This document shows positions 33,255 to 41,792 of a stretch of 51,339 bases of DNA, in pieces; the stretch's first letter is position 1; each line of letters opens with the position of its first letter. The notes under the pieces were generated by a model that had not been told where the DNA came from, did no database searches, and saw only the letters and a program-made list of their open reading frames with translations. The translations under genes were made by a program, and so were the position numbers. This stretch comes from an uncultured Ruminococcus sp. (GTDB taxonomy: Bacteria > Bacillota > Clostridia > Oscillospirales > Ruminococcaceae). Where the stretch lies: positions 1 to 51,339 of the forward strand of contig CADAGC010000007.1 in the NCBI GenBank assembly GCA_902787365.1, written 5' to 3'.

Positions 33255-33953
33255 TTATGCGTTCTGTGCCTTTGACTTATTTACAAGGTTTTTGATAGTA
33301 TCTATCGCCCACTTGACAAGGCTTACAAGCAGCTCGAACGCCCATTTTACAAGCGGGAAGATGAGCAGTATATCAAGTGCTATAACTATAAGGCCGACAC
33401 CGAGAATGATAAGCCCGATAGGGGGTATCTTTATAAGGTAAACAAAGCCTGCAACAGTAAGGCCGACCCCTGCTGCGGTGAATGTAACAACAAGGCCAAT
33501 AGCTACGCCTATAAGACCCATAAGCACGCCGAATGCAGTACCCAGCACGCCGCCCCAGAGGGGAGAGGTGACAAGTATCAGAGCGACTATAATAACTATC
33601 TTTGTGCTCTGGCTCATATTGTTAAAATCATTTTTAAGGTTCTCAAAGAATGAGGGGGCAGCGCCGTTATTATTCTGCGCTGTGTTCTGATTTGCGTTCT
33701 GGCCGCCCTGCTGAGGTCTGACGGCTTCGTCTATCATAAACTCAGGTCTGCCGTCGGGGGAGATACCGTTATCTGAAAGTATCTGCCTTGCGATAGTATC
33801 GGGGTCATCAAGCTCATTGAGTATCTTCTGCTCATCTATTGGGCCTGCCTCGTCAAAAAGCTCATCGTAATATCTTAATGCGTCCTCCCTGTCCTCCTCA
33901 TTAAGAGGCATCAGGCGATTTTCAAGGGCGCTCATAAATTCTGTCCTGTTCAT
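33255..33953 (-). CDS. DUF1700 (HAAS-type) membrane protein
   Basis: A 232-residue protein. The N-terminal ~75 residues are the helical DUF1700 signature (MNRTEFMSALENRLMPLNEE then DREDALRYYDELFDEAG), followed by an Asn/Gln-rich linker and about four hydrophobic helices (residues 115-215). GGAGGAGAAAGAT precedes the ATG. DUF1700 proteins are typically encoded with a PadR regulator and are thought to act with it in membrane-linked regulation; the mechanism is unknown. Confidence 0.85.
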   Translation of the reverse strand: MNRTEFMSALENRLMPLNEEDREDALRYYDELFDEAGPIDEQKILNELDDPDTIARQILSDNGISPDGRPEFMIDEAVRPQQGGQNANQNTAQNNNGAAPSFFENLKNDFNNMSQSTKIVIIVALILVTSPLWGGVLGTAFGVLMGLIGVAIGLVVTFTAAGVGLTVAGFVYLIKIPPIGLIILGVGLIVIALDILLIFPLVKWAFELLVSLVKWAIDTIKNLVNKSKAQNA

Positions 33954-33973
33954 ATCTTTCTCCTCCAATAAAG

Positions 33974-34279
33974 TCACTGGTCAAGTATCTTATCTACCAT
34001 TTCCTTATGGTGCTGCCACTCTGATTTATACTCTTCAAGAGCCAAGATGCCCTTGGCAGTCACCCTATAATAACGTCTGTTGCGCCCCATATACTCTCTG
34101 TCATAGGTCTCAAGCAGGAGATTTTTCTGCAATCGCCTTAGCACAGGGTAGAGGGTCGATTCGCTGACGTCTGCCACTTCTCGCAAGTTTCTGGTTATCT
34201 CATAGCCGTAGGTATCTTCCTTTTCGACTATGGCCAGCACCATTGAATCAAGCAGCGCCGCACTTATCGGAAAGCCCAT
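33974..34279 (-). CDS. PadR family transcriptional regulator
   Basis: A 101-residue winged helix-turn-helix protein: LLDSMVLAIVEKEDTYGYEI (about 9-28), SESTLYPVLRRLQKNLLLE (about 39-57) and YRVTAKGILALEEY complete the short PadR fold. PadR proteins usually repress their own operon. A perfect 12-bp inverted repeat overlaps its promoter, supporting autoregulation. Strong ribosome site AAAGGAGG. It is the first gene of a five-gene operon with DUF1700, DUF4097, flavodoxin and PspC genes. Confidence 0.92.
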   Translation of the reverse strand: MGFPISAALLDSMVLAIVEKEDTYGYEITRNLREVADVSESTLYPVLRRLQKNLLLETYDREYMGRNRRYYRVTAKGILALEEYKSEWQHHKEMVDKILDQ

Positions 34280-34353
34280 ATCTCAACCTCCTTTTTATAA
34301 ATGCACAATTGTTGTATGCCCATACGGGTCTATATGTCTTATCCTTTGTCTGT

Positions 34354-34388
34354 AACAATATTATATCACGTATAATATTGTTTGTCAA
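34354..34388 (-). promoter_or_regulatory. PadR operon promoter with overlapping operator
   Basis: On the minus strand TTGACA (complement of 34383-34388), 17-bp spacer, TATAAT (complement of 34360-34365). AACAATATTATA (34354-34365) and TATAATATTGTT (34371-34382) are perfect inverted copies around 5 bp, covering the -10 box and the whole spacer. A bound dimer would block polymerase. Confidence 0.85.
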
Positions 34389-34524
34389 TACAATATATTG
34401 AATTTTATAATATTTGTCGGATAATAATAATGCGTGACAAATAAATGGGGCCGGCTTTGGTGATATTTGCACAAAAGTTGATTGTTTTTACATATTATAG
34501 TACGCAAAAATGTACATTTCTATA

Positions 34525-34553
34525 TTGACAAGAGGGGCAGATTGTGATATAAT
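34525..34553 (+). promoter_or_regulatory. Sigma-A promoter of the Fn3/transglutaminase-like pair
   Basis: TTGACA (34525-34530), 17-bp spacer, TATAAT (34548-34553), giving a leader of about 80 nt before the ATG at 34643. Confidence 0.85.
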
Positions 34554-34642
34554 TACAAATGGGTTACAACTTATTGCATACTTATATGACGGCTTCAGGG
34601 CTTATAATTATGCTTTATAATAAGGAAGGAAGTATTTATTCA

Positions 34643-36004
34643 ATGAAAATAGGAAAGAGAGTGGTTTCGCTCACGGCGTGTGCGGTGATGCTGATGTCGG
34701 CGGGGGCGCCGATATCAGATGAAAGCGGGCTGTTTGAGCCTGCCATAATAGCAAGCGCAAAGGATGACGACAATGAAGCCAAGACACCTGCGCAGGCGGA
34801 AATAAAAAGCTACAGCGCCGACAGCACATCTGTTACCATAAAATGGGGAAAGATTGCGGGCGTCAAGGGCTACAGGGTTTACAGGCTCGAAGGCGGAAAG
34901 TACAAAAAGGTAAAGGACGTCAGCGCCAAGACTACAAGCCTTAAAATCACAGGGCTTAAGGCAAACACCAAATACAGCTTCAAGGTAAGGGGCTATGCCA
35001 AGGACGCAGGCGGCAACACCGTCTGGGGCAAGATAAGCAAGGCCTACGCTGCCACGACTGCACCAAAAAGCGGCAAGGCATACAAGATAAAGAGCGTGAG
35101 TGTCAAGAGCTTTGAGAACGAATACAAGCAGGCAGACACAAAGGTAACGCTCAAATGGGGCAAGACGGCCTGCACGGGCTATGCGGTATACGCCTACAAC
35201 TTCTATGACGGAAAGTGGGACAGGATAGCTGTTACAAAGGGAGCGAACAGTACATCTATCACACTTTACAAATATTCATATGCCAAGGGGCAGAAGCTGA
35301 TGCTTGACACTTCGGGGCAGGGTTACAACAACGGATACCGTTTCTGCATAAGGCCGTTTTGCAAGGACTCGGCAGGCAACGGAGTGGCGTATGCTAAGTG
35401 CTTCAAGGCAAAGGAAGCGTACTATGACATAGCAGAGCTTGAAGAATTCTACGGCGAGCAGTACAAGCTGCTTGCTAAGATGCTGCCAAAGGCAAAGACG
35501 GGCGTGCCGACGGATGAATATGATTTCTACACCACATCAAAGAACAAGACCACGGGTGCGATAAGCTCGGTAAAGCAGAAATACTACGTCAGCGACAAGA
35601 GCAAGGCGGTATATGCAAAGTTTGCAAAGGCGCACTTTAAGTCGGGCTGGACTGATGCACAGAAGATACTCTACACCCTCAACTGGATAAACAGAAACAT
35701 CAAGTACGACTATGACGGCAAGGCGGGGTATGACCAGTATCTTGAAAACGTGCTGGAAGAGAAGCTGGGCGCCTGCGACAGCTACAACGGCGCTATATCT
35801 GAAATGCTGTCTATTATGGGCTACAAGGGGTATTATCTGCAATGCATGGACCCCACATCGTGGACAGGCGGCGGATTCGGGCAGCACTACAGGACAGAGA
35901 TAAAGATAGGCAAAAAGACCTACAGCTTTGAAACGGGCGAGGGCAACTGGTACTGGCTGTTCAGGGAATACGATCAGGTGCCGTTATCTAAGAAGGGAAA
36001 ATAA
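34643..36004 (+). CDS. Secreted Fn3/transglutaminase-like protein, copy 1
   Basis: A 453-residue exported protein. The signal peptide is MKIGKRVVSLTACAVMLMSA; the mature part has a fibronectin type III domain (about 48-140: VTIKWGKIAGVKGYRVYRL, YSFKVRGYAKD), a second diverged Fn3-like domain (about 145-250) and a C-terminal transglutaminase-like domain. In the last, LGACDSYNGA supplies the candidate Cys and GQHYRTEI the His; the usual Asp position reads SFETGEG. Transglutaminase-like domains in secreted bacterial proteins can be proteases, cross-linkers or inactive binding modules. The next gene is a close paralogue. The GGAAGG ribosome site is 12-13 nt from the ATG in both. Confidence 0.82.
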   Translation: MKIGKRVVSLTACAVMLMSAGAPISDESGLFEPAIIASAKDDDNEAKTPAQAEIKSYSADSTSVTIKWGKIAGVKGYRVYRLEGGKYKKVKDVSAKTTSLKITGLKANTKYSFKVRGYAKDAGGNTVWGKISKAYAATTAPKSGKAYKIKSVSVKSFENEYKQADTKVTLKWGKTACTGYAVYAYNFYDGKWDRIAVTKGANSTSITLYKYSYAKGQKLMLDTSGQGYNNGYRFCIRPFCKDSAGNGVAYAKCFKAKEAYYDIAELEEFYGEQYKLLAKMLPKAKTGVPTDEYDFYTTSKNKTTGAISSVKQKYYVSDKSKAVYAKFAKAHFKSGWTDAQKILYTLNWINRNIKYDYDGKAGYDQYLENVLEEKLGACDSYNGAISEMLSIMGYKGYYLQCMDPTSWTGGGFGQHYRTEIKIGKKTYSFETGEGNWYWLFREYDQVPLSKKGK

Positions 36005-36005
36005 C

Positions 36006-36029
36006 AATGCATAATGCATTATTATAATT
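36006..36029. repeat. Solitary ATGCAT repeat arm between paralogues
   Basis: AATGCATAATGCATTATTATAATT starts 2 bp after the copy 1 stop codon and is partly self-complementary (AATGCATAATGCATT). It belongs to the dispersed ATGCAT arm family but has no hairpin interior. Confidence 0.6.
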
Positions 36030-36050
36030 GAAGGAAGGAAGTATTTATTC

Positions 36051-37427
36051 ATGGAGCTTAAAAAGAAAGTTGTATCGCTTACGGCGTGTGCTGTAATGCT
36101 GATGTCGGCGGGGGCGCCGATAATGAACGAGGCGGGGATATTTGAGCCGCCTGTAAGGGTAAGCGCAAGAGCTGCACCCGAGAACGAGGGCAAGACCCCG
36201 GGGCAGGTAGTGATGAAAGGCTACAGCGCTGACTCTACATCTATAACACTAAAATGGAAAGAGCCTGAGAACGCATACGGCTACAAGGTTTATCTTTTCA
36301 AAGACGGCAAGTACACCACGGTAGCGAAGATAGACACCTATGCTGACAAAAAGAAGATAACAGGGCTTAGCGCAAACCATGAATACACATTCAAGGTAAG
36401 AGCTTACAACCTTGACAAGAACGGCAAAAAGGTCTGGGGCAAGTCGAGCAAGGCGTTTACGGCGACAACTGCGCCTGTAAGCTCCAAGGACTACAAGATA
36501 AAGAGCGTAAAGGTAAAGCTCGGCAGCGAGCACTACTACTACGGCTACGGCGATGACACAACGGTAACGCTCAAATGGGGCAAGACCGATTGCAAGGGCT
36601 ATGTGATATACGCTTACAACAACTGGGATAACAAGTGGGACAAGGTGGCTGTTATAAAAGACAGCGCAAAGACCAGCGTGAAGCTCGGTCTGTACACCAG
36701 GCTGACAGGGCAGAAGAAAACACTATCCGAAACCGGCTCGGGCGGAACAAAGGGCTACCGCTTCTGCGTAAGGCCTTACAATCAGGACTCGGCAGGCAAC
36801 GGCACGGCTTATGCAAAGTGCTTCAAGGCAAGCGAGGCATACTATGACATAACAGAGCTTGAGCGGGCATTCGGCAGCGAATACGAGCTGCTTGCAAAGA
36901 TGCTGCCCAAGGCAAAGGCTGCTGATGCGCCCGATTACTACTACACCTATTCGACATCAAAGGACGCAAAGACGGGAGCTATAAGCTCAACAAAATATAA
37001 GTCATACGTTAGCCAGGCGAGCAGAGATGCTTATGCGAAGTTTGCAAAGGCACACTTCAAGTCGGGCTGGACTGATGCGCAGAAGATACTCTACACACTC
37101 AACTGGATAAACAAAAACAACGAGTACGACACAAATTATGTTGCAAATGCAGGCGGGTATTTTGCAAACGTGACTGTTCAGAAGCTGGGGCAGTGCAACA
37201 GCTACAACGGCGCTATTGCAGAGATGCTGACGATACTGGGTTACAAGGGGCACTATTTACAGTTTATGGATCCCAGCGTGCGCGACTGGCAGCACTACCG
37301 CACCGAGATAAAGATAGGCAAGAAGACATACAGCTTCGAATCGGGCGAGCCGGGCTGGTGCTGGCTATTTGAGGAGTATGACGAGGTACCGCTTTCAAAG
37401 AAGGCGCCTAAGAAGACCACAAAATAA
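36051..37427 (+). CDS. Secreted Fn3/transglutaminase-like protein, copy 2
   Basis: A 458-residue paralogue of the preceding gene with the same architecture: signal peptide (VVSLTACAVMLMSAGAPI is identical), Fn3 domain, diverged Fn3-like domain and transglutaminase-like C-terminus with LGQCNSYNGA and WQHYRTEI. The C-terminal half is the best conserved (FAKAHFKSGWTDAQKILYTL is identical). It shares the GGAAGGAAGTATTTATTC leader with copy 1, so the duplication included the ribosome site. It has a basic tail (KKAPKKTTK). Both are read from the 34525 promoter and end at the terminator at 37438. Confidence 0.82.
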   Translation: MELKKKVVSLTACAVMLMSAGAPIMNEAGIFEPPVRVSARAAPENEGKTPGQVVMKGYSADSTSITLKWKEPENAYGYKVYLFKDGKYTTVAKIDTYADKKKITGLSANHEYTFKVRAYNLDKNGKKVWGKSSKAFTATTAPVSSKDYKIKSVKVKLGSEHYYYGYGDDTTVTLKWGKTDCKGYVIYAYNNWDNKWDKVAVIKDSAKTSVKLGLYTRLTGQKKTLSETGSGGTKGYRFCVRPYNQDSAGNGTAYAKCFKASEAYYDITELERAFGSEYELLAKMLPKAKAADAPDYYYTYSTSKDAKTGAISSTKYKSYVSQASRDAYAKFAKAHFKSGWTDAQKILYTLNWINKNNEYDTNYVANAGGYFANVTVQKLGQCNSYNGAIAEMLTILGYKGHYLQFMDPSVRDWQHYRTEIKIGKKTYSFESGEPGWCWLFEEYDEVPLSKKAPKKTTK

Positions 37428-37437
37428 TAAACTAAAC

Positions 37438-37475
37438 AGAGGTATCGTTTAAAAAGCGATACCTCTTATTTATTG
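37438..37475 (+). terminator. Terminator of the paralogue pair
   Basis: AGAGGTATCG (37438-37447) pairs perfectly with CGATACCTCT (37457-37466), followed by TATTTATTG. The same GAGGTATCG/CGATACCTC stem is used at 46,100. Confidence 0.8.
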
Positions 37476-37878
37476 TTATAGAATATCATTATTTAGGCGG
37501 ATGGATTGAGTGGGAGAATAATATGTCCGAAATCCCACGCTTGCGGGAGAGGATATCGCCTCGCCTGCGCTCGGCTCTTGCCGCCTGACGGCGGCGCCGC
37601 AAAGCGGTCTCGGCGCTATGGCGCCTCAACATTTGCGGCGGGGCGGCGAACATTATTGTTCTTCATAATGCTATTTGTATCATTATGTTTGGCGGTTTAT
37701 AGTACTTAGTTCGCCGCCTTGGCGCCTGTCGGCGATTGGGGCTCAGCCTGTACTCAATCAAGCTTGCTTGATTGAGTACGACCCCGCTGGGGCCAGCCCC
37801 CGTCCCCGCAAGCCCTTTTTGAGGAAAAGGGCCCCTCCGAAAACCTTCTTGTGATTGTGTTTCGGAAGGATAACCATA
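37476..37878. other. Intergenic palindrome mosaic
   Basis: About 400 bp without a convincing gene. It is packed with palindromes: GCCGCC-TGAC-GGCGGC, GCGGCGCCGC, GGCGC-TAT-GGCGCC, GCCCCTGGGGCC-like GACCCCGCTGGGGCC, and a perfect 14-bp hairpin GTACTCAATCAAGC-TT-GCTTGATTGAGTAC (37750-37779). A plus-strand frame at 37506-37709 encodes a low-complexity Arg-rich peptide with no ribosome-site or family support. Confidence 0.6.
37750..37779. repeat. Perfect 14-bp inverted repeat with 2-nt loop
   Basis: GTACTCAATCAAGC (37750-37763) and GCTTGATTGAGTAC (37766-37779) are exact inverted copies separated by TT. This is a near-perfect 30-bp palindrome, longer than any terminator stem in the window and without a T tract. 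Confidence 0.85.
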
Positions 37879-38373
37879 TTATATATTCATTTCCATATCA
37901 AAGCTTTTGACGTTGCCTTTGACCGATTCGGAGACACCGTAGTTTTTATAGCCGAAGCTCTCATAGAACGGGATAAGCGACTCTTTACAGGTGAGGGATA
38001 TATGCTTTTTGCCTGCGGTGGCTGCTTTTTTAAGATAGGCTGCCATAAGCTTATGGGCTACACGCTTATGTCTATAATCGGGGTGGACGGCAAGGCCATA
38101 GATGAGCAGGTTTTCGCCGTTATCGCTATACTCGCTGTCAGAGTCATAGAGGTCGTCGGTTATATAGGGTCTATCGGAGCTGCTGCCGTCGATAAGGCCG
38201 ACGATAACGCCGTCAAGCTCGGCTTTTAAAAACCAATGGGGGAAGCTTTTTAGTCTGAACTCAAATGCTTCACGGTCGGCGGCTTTTTCGGGCGGGAAGC
38301 ATAGTCTCTCTATCTCGTGGAGCGGCTCGATATCGCTTATTTCTGCCTGTTTGATGATGATATTTTCCTGCAT
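37879..38373 (-). CDS. GNAT family N-acetyltransferase
   Basis: A 164-residue protein with the GNAT core: IYGLAVHPDYRHKRVAHKLM (about residues 90-109; the acetyl-CoA loop reads RHKRVA), AGKKHISLTCKESLIPFYES and a final FGYKNYG. The N-terminus IIIKQAEISDIEPLHEIERL is typical of arylalkylamine-type acetyltransferases. The amine substrate is unknown. GGAGGAATAATT precedes the ATG. It follows the LysR regulator by 2 bp and is certainly in its operon. Confidence 0.85.
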   Translation of the reverse strand: MQENIIIKQAEISDIEPLHEIERLCFPPEKAADREAFEFRLKSFPHWFLKAELDGVIVGLIDGSSSDRPYITDDLYDSDSEYSDNGENLLIYGLAVHPDYRHKRVAHKLMAAYLKKAATAGKKHISLTCKESLIPFYESFGYKNYGVSESVKGNVKSFDMEMNI

Positions 38374-38375
38374 AA

Positions 38376-39308
38376 TTATTCCTCCTGCTGCCTTGTGTTT
38401 TTTGCAAGGCTTTTTTTAAGTTCTGATATATACCTCTGGCCTATCTCGCTCAGGGTGCCGTATTTTTTAGTGATGTAGCCTATCTCCATAATACTGTTGG
38501 GGTTTTCGGTATCATCACGGTAGGGCACCACCACATAATCGCTCGAGAATTCCTCACACAGAATACCCGAGCAGAGGGTATAGCCGCCAAGCTCTTTCAT
38601 CAGCTCGCCCATAGCGGCACGGTCGGTAGCCTTTATCACACGGGGGTAGATATTCTCGCTTAGTATCTCCTCGGCGTAGAGGTAGCCGTCACGGCCGTTT
38701 TGCTCGAATGACAGGCAGGGGTATGGCTCAAGCTGTTCAAGGCTTATTGACGGCTCGTTTGCAAGGGGATGGCCTTTCCAGAGATAGACATAGGCCTTAC
38801 ACTTTATAAGCTCGGCAAAGGCAAGCTCGTTTTCTTCGAGAAGCTTATGAAGCTGCTTACGGTTAAAGTTTGAGATATAGAGCACGCCTATCTCGCTTTT
38901 AAGGCTGCCCACGTCTTTTATGACGTTAAGAGTCTCTGTTTCTCTGATAGCGAACTCGAATTCAAGGGTGCCGAACTGTCTGACAGTCTCGATAAAAGCG
39001 CTAACCGCAAAGGAATAGTGCTGGGTAGAAACGCCGAACTTACGCTTGATATCTTTAGTGGTATAGCGCTCGTTTATCATTTCATACTGTCTGTAGAGCT
39101 GGCCGATGCTCTGCAAAAGCTCTGCCCCCTCGGGGGTTGGCACAGCGCCCCTTGGCGTGCGCAGGAATATACTTATGCCAAGCTCTTTTTCAAGCTCACG
39201 CACCGCACTTGTCAAAGCAGGCTGCGAAGCACGCACCTTTTCGGCGGCTTTATTCATTGAGCCGTGCTCGGCGATTGCGAGCACATAGCTTATCTGTTGC
39301 AGGGTCAT
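38376..39308 (-). CDS. LysR family transcriptional regulator
   Basis: A 310-residue regulator. The winged helix-turn-helix is at residues 1-60 (MTLQQISYVLAIAEHGSMNK then AAEKVRASQPALTSAVRELE), followed by the two-lobed effector-binding domain. The start is the ATG at 39308 with AAAGGAGTGG upstream; the frame further upstream lacks a ribosome site. It is divergent from the ABC/cupredoxin cluster, and LysR proteins commonly control a divergent neighbour, so it may regulate that cluster; the gap of about 380 bp between them makes this only a possibility. Confidence 0.9.
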   Translation of the reverse strand: MTLQQISYVLAIAEHGSMNKAAEKVRASQPALTSAVRELEKELGISIFLRTPRGAVPTPEGAELLQSIGQLYRQYEMINERYTTKDIKRKFGVSTQHYSFAVSAFIETVRQFGTLEFEFAIRETETLNVIKDVGSLKSEIGVLYISNFNRKQLHKLLEENELAFAELIKCKAYVYLWKGHPLANEPSISLEQLEPYPCLSFEQNGRDGYLYAEEILSENIYPRVIKATDRAAMGELMKELGGYTLCSGILCEEFSSDYVVVPYRDDTENPNSIMEIGYITKKYGTLSEIGQRYISELKKSLAKNTRQQEE

Positions 39309-39348
39309 TATTTCCACTCCTTTGATATGAATAGTATGGATTGATATA

Positions 39349-39377
39349 ATAGTAACACATATCGGCAGAACTGTCAA
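39349..39377 (-). promoter_or_regulatory. Sigma-A promoter of the LysR–GNAT operon
   Basis: On the minus strand TTGACA (complement of 39372-39377), 17-bp spacer, TACTAT (complement of 39349-39354), about 40 bp upstream of the LysR start. Confidence 0.7.
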
Positions 39378-39399
39378 GTACCCTGATGATATATTATTT

Positions 39400-39685
39400 T
39401 TATTGATAGCTATAAGCCTGATTTATGGCAAGCGGCGTTTGTGATAGCGTTATCTTATCACCCCTGCGATTTGGGTAAAGGAACTGTTACCTGCTTATGA
39501 ACAGCGGGCGCAAAGCGCATTACGACGGGAGTGACAACGTTATCCTGCTTTGTGGGAGCAAATAAACAACCCCTGCAAAAAGGCGCTTATTTGCTATGGA
39601 TTTTGGGGGATAACAATATCTCAAAGTGTGAAGCGTGCGAACGTTATCACGCATTTTTGTTGACCTTTTAGCGATTTGGGGTTAA
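39400..39685. other. Hairpin-rich gap before the binding-protein gene
   Basis: No gene is supported here. Short inverted repeats follow one another: GTGATA/TATCAC (39440s-39460s), GGTAA/TTACC, GCGC-AAA-GCGC and AGCAAATAA/TTATTTGCT (around 39,570 and 39,590). The word CGTTATC occurs three times (about 39,448, 39,539 and 39,649). The stretch runs directly into the lipobox of a binding-protein gene at about 39,685 and replaces its signal peptide and promoter. Confidence 0.55.
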
Positions 39686-40690
39686 ACTGGTGCATCATGC
39701 TCGGTAACAGAGGCAGGCAGCAGCGGCAGCGGCTCAGGCGGCAGCAACGTTCAGCAGACTGACTACAAATACGGCAAGATAGACATTCCCGGCAAGGACG
39801 GCGCACTCTGCGGCGCACCTATATATGTAGCATACGAAAACGGCTATTTCGCAGAAGAGGGGTTTGACGTAAACCTCATATCCACAGACTTTGAGGCAAG
39901 AAAGATAGGCCTTAACAACGGCTCTATACCGATAGTTAACGGCGACTTCCAGTTCTTCCCCTCGATAGAGAACGGCATTGATGTAAAGGTAGTTGACGGC
40001 TTGCATGAGGGCTGCATAAAGTTCGCAGTAAGACCCGATTCAGACATAAGCACAGTTGAAGACCTCAAGGGCAAGAAGATAGGCGTTGACGAGATAGGCG
40101 GCACTCCTCATCAGGTGGCTTCACTATGGCTCGAAAACGCAGGCATCTCGGCCGACCCGAGCAAGGGCGATGTGACATTTCTGCCTTACTCGGACGGCAA
40201 CCTTGAATTTGAAGCCCTTGCAAACGGCGAGATAGACGTTGCGGCGCTGTGGGATCCGCTTGGCTCGATACACGAAAAGGCGGGCGATGTGAAGATAATC
40301 TTCGACCTCGGCACAGACGACTACTTCAAGGATCACTTCTGCTGCTTCCTTTACGCATCGAACAAGGTGCTCGAAGAAGATCCCGACAAAGTAGCAGCAT
40401 TGCTCAGAGCATACCGCAAGGCGCAGGAGTGGATATACGAAAACCCTGACAAGACAGTCGATCTCATCATCGACAAGAAATACTCGGCGATAGAGGACAG
40501 AGAGCTTGCGATAGACTTAGTAAAGAGCTACGGCTACCCCTCGGCGCAGGAGCACTCGAATGACTGGGACAAGCACGTTGAAGATGATGTTAAGTACTTT
40601 GTAGACGGGCTTGCAAAGATAGGATATCTGAATTCCGACCCCGAGCAGTTTGCCAAGGACATTTATCAGAAGGTGGACGTAAACAAATAA
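39686..40690 (+). pseudogene. 5'-truncated ABC substrate-binding lipoprotein (taurine/nitrate type)
   Basis: The frame from 39686 encodes about 334 residues of an SsuA/NMT1-like binding protein: TGASCSVTEAG (lipobox remnant with the Cys to be lipidated), a Gly/Ser-rich linker, APIYVAYENGYFAEEGFDVN, EDLKGKKIGVDEIGGTPHQV, and a complete second lobe ending QKVDVNK. It is preceded in frame by a TAA stop at 39683, and no start codon or signal peptide exists upstream; the first possible start is a TTG at 40001. The gene is therefore broken, or translated from an internal start without export. Cysteines in GALCGAP, EGCIKF and HFCCF are unusual for the family. The permease gene follows by 22 bp. Confidence 0.75.
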
Positions 40691-40712
40691 ACAAACAACA
40701 AGGAGATAACAA

Positions 40713-41792
40713 ATGAGTACACAGACGGCAGTTCTTCCTGCGGCGAGGAAAAAAGAAAGCGCCGCAGTTAAAGATGAAAAGAAAACAGGGAGGATAGACA
40801 AGAGATACATATTATCGCTGATACTCACCATATCGGGTTTTATAATAGCGATAGGTGTGAACATATTCTTTCCGCAGAAAGCGGAGGTAGTATTCAAGGA
40901 ATACATAATCACAGCCTTTGGGCTTGCGTTTCATCTTAACATAAATGATGCATACATTTTTGTAGTGGCGGCACTTGCTTTGGGGTTCTTTATCTCGGGG
41001 CTTATAGCTATAAAGGACAAGGACAGCCGCAGAAAATACAGCAGGAAAGCATACTTTCGCTTTGCGCTCGGCATAGCCCTTGCGGTATGGGACATAGGCG
41101 GCACTAAGCTACAGCTTTTTGCACAGCCTTTCTTCCCGGGGCCTGCGCAGGTAATTGAGGCATATCTTGCAGACAATGAATACATTATACAGAACACGCT
41201 TTATTCGCTGAGGCTTTATGCGGCGGGATTCTCCTGCGGCGTACTGCTGGGTGTGGGAACGGGCATACTGATAGGGTGGTTCCCGAAGGTTTATTACTGG
41301 GTATTCCCCGTGCTCAAAATCACGGGCGTTGTGCCTGCGGTAGCGTGGATGCCCTTTGCGCTGACACTTCTGCCCAACTCATTCACGGCGGCGGTATTTC
41401 TGATAGTTATATGCGCATGGTTCCAGATAGCATTCTTGACGGCGCAGGGCATACAGTCGGTGCCCAAGCAGAGCTACGAAGCCGCAAGGATACTCGGCTC
41501 GGGGCAGGCTGACCTTATTCTGCACGTAGCGATACCTCACGCAATGCCCGACATATTCACGGGCATAGGCTCGGCAAACGCCATGGCGTTCACAACGCTT
41601 GTTATGAGCGAGATGTTAGGACAGCCGGGTGGTCTTGGCTACTACATCAACCAGTCAAAGGTATGGAGCGCATACTACAAGGTGCTGGCGGCGATAGTTA
41701 TAATGGCGGTGCTCTTCTCACTTATCAACCACATCATAGGCCGCATACAGAAGCACACCTTAAGGTGGCAGGAGGGGGTCGTTAAAAAATGA
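40713..41792 (+). CDS. ABC transporter permease (taurine/nitrate/sulfonate type)
   Basis: A 359-residue inner membrane permease. After a cytosolic N-terminus (about 1-30) come two to three extra helices (about 33-53, 70-98, 110-128), then the standard SsuC/TauC core with about six helices. The ATPase-coupling EAA loop is near residue 255 (SYEAARILGSGQADLILHVA then IPHAMPDIFTG). The N-terminal extension of about 100 residues is longer than in typical SsuC. AAGGAGATAACAA precedes the ATG. It overlaps the ATPase gene by 4 bp (ATGA). Confidence 0.88.
   Translation: MSTQTAVLPAARKKESAAVKDEKKTGRIDKRYILSLILTISGFIIAIGVNIFFPQKAEVVFKEYIITAFGLAFHLNINDAYIFVVAALALGFFISGLIAIKDKDSRRKYSRKAYFRFALGIALAVWDIGGTKLQLFAQPFFPGPAQVIEAYLADNEYIIQNTLYSLRLYAAGFSCGVLLGVGTGILIGWFPKVYYWVFPVLKITGVVPAVAWMPFALTLLPNSFTAAVFLIVICAWFQIAFLTAQGIQSVPKQSYEAARILGSGQADLILHVAIPHAMPDIFTGIGSANAMAFTTLVMSEMLGQPGGLGYYINQSKVWSAYYKVLAAIVIMAVLFSLINHIIGRIQKHTLRWQEGVVKK

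Noticed and set aside
37506-37709. Possible small protein in the palindrome mosaic
   Set aside because: Arg/Ala/Gly-rich translation of palindromic DNA, no ribosome site, no recognisable family.
39400-39685. TPP or other riboswitch before the importer genes
   Set aside because: The repeated CGTTATC words do not match the TPP core (no CTGAGA box), and the hairpins look like repeat mosaic.
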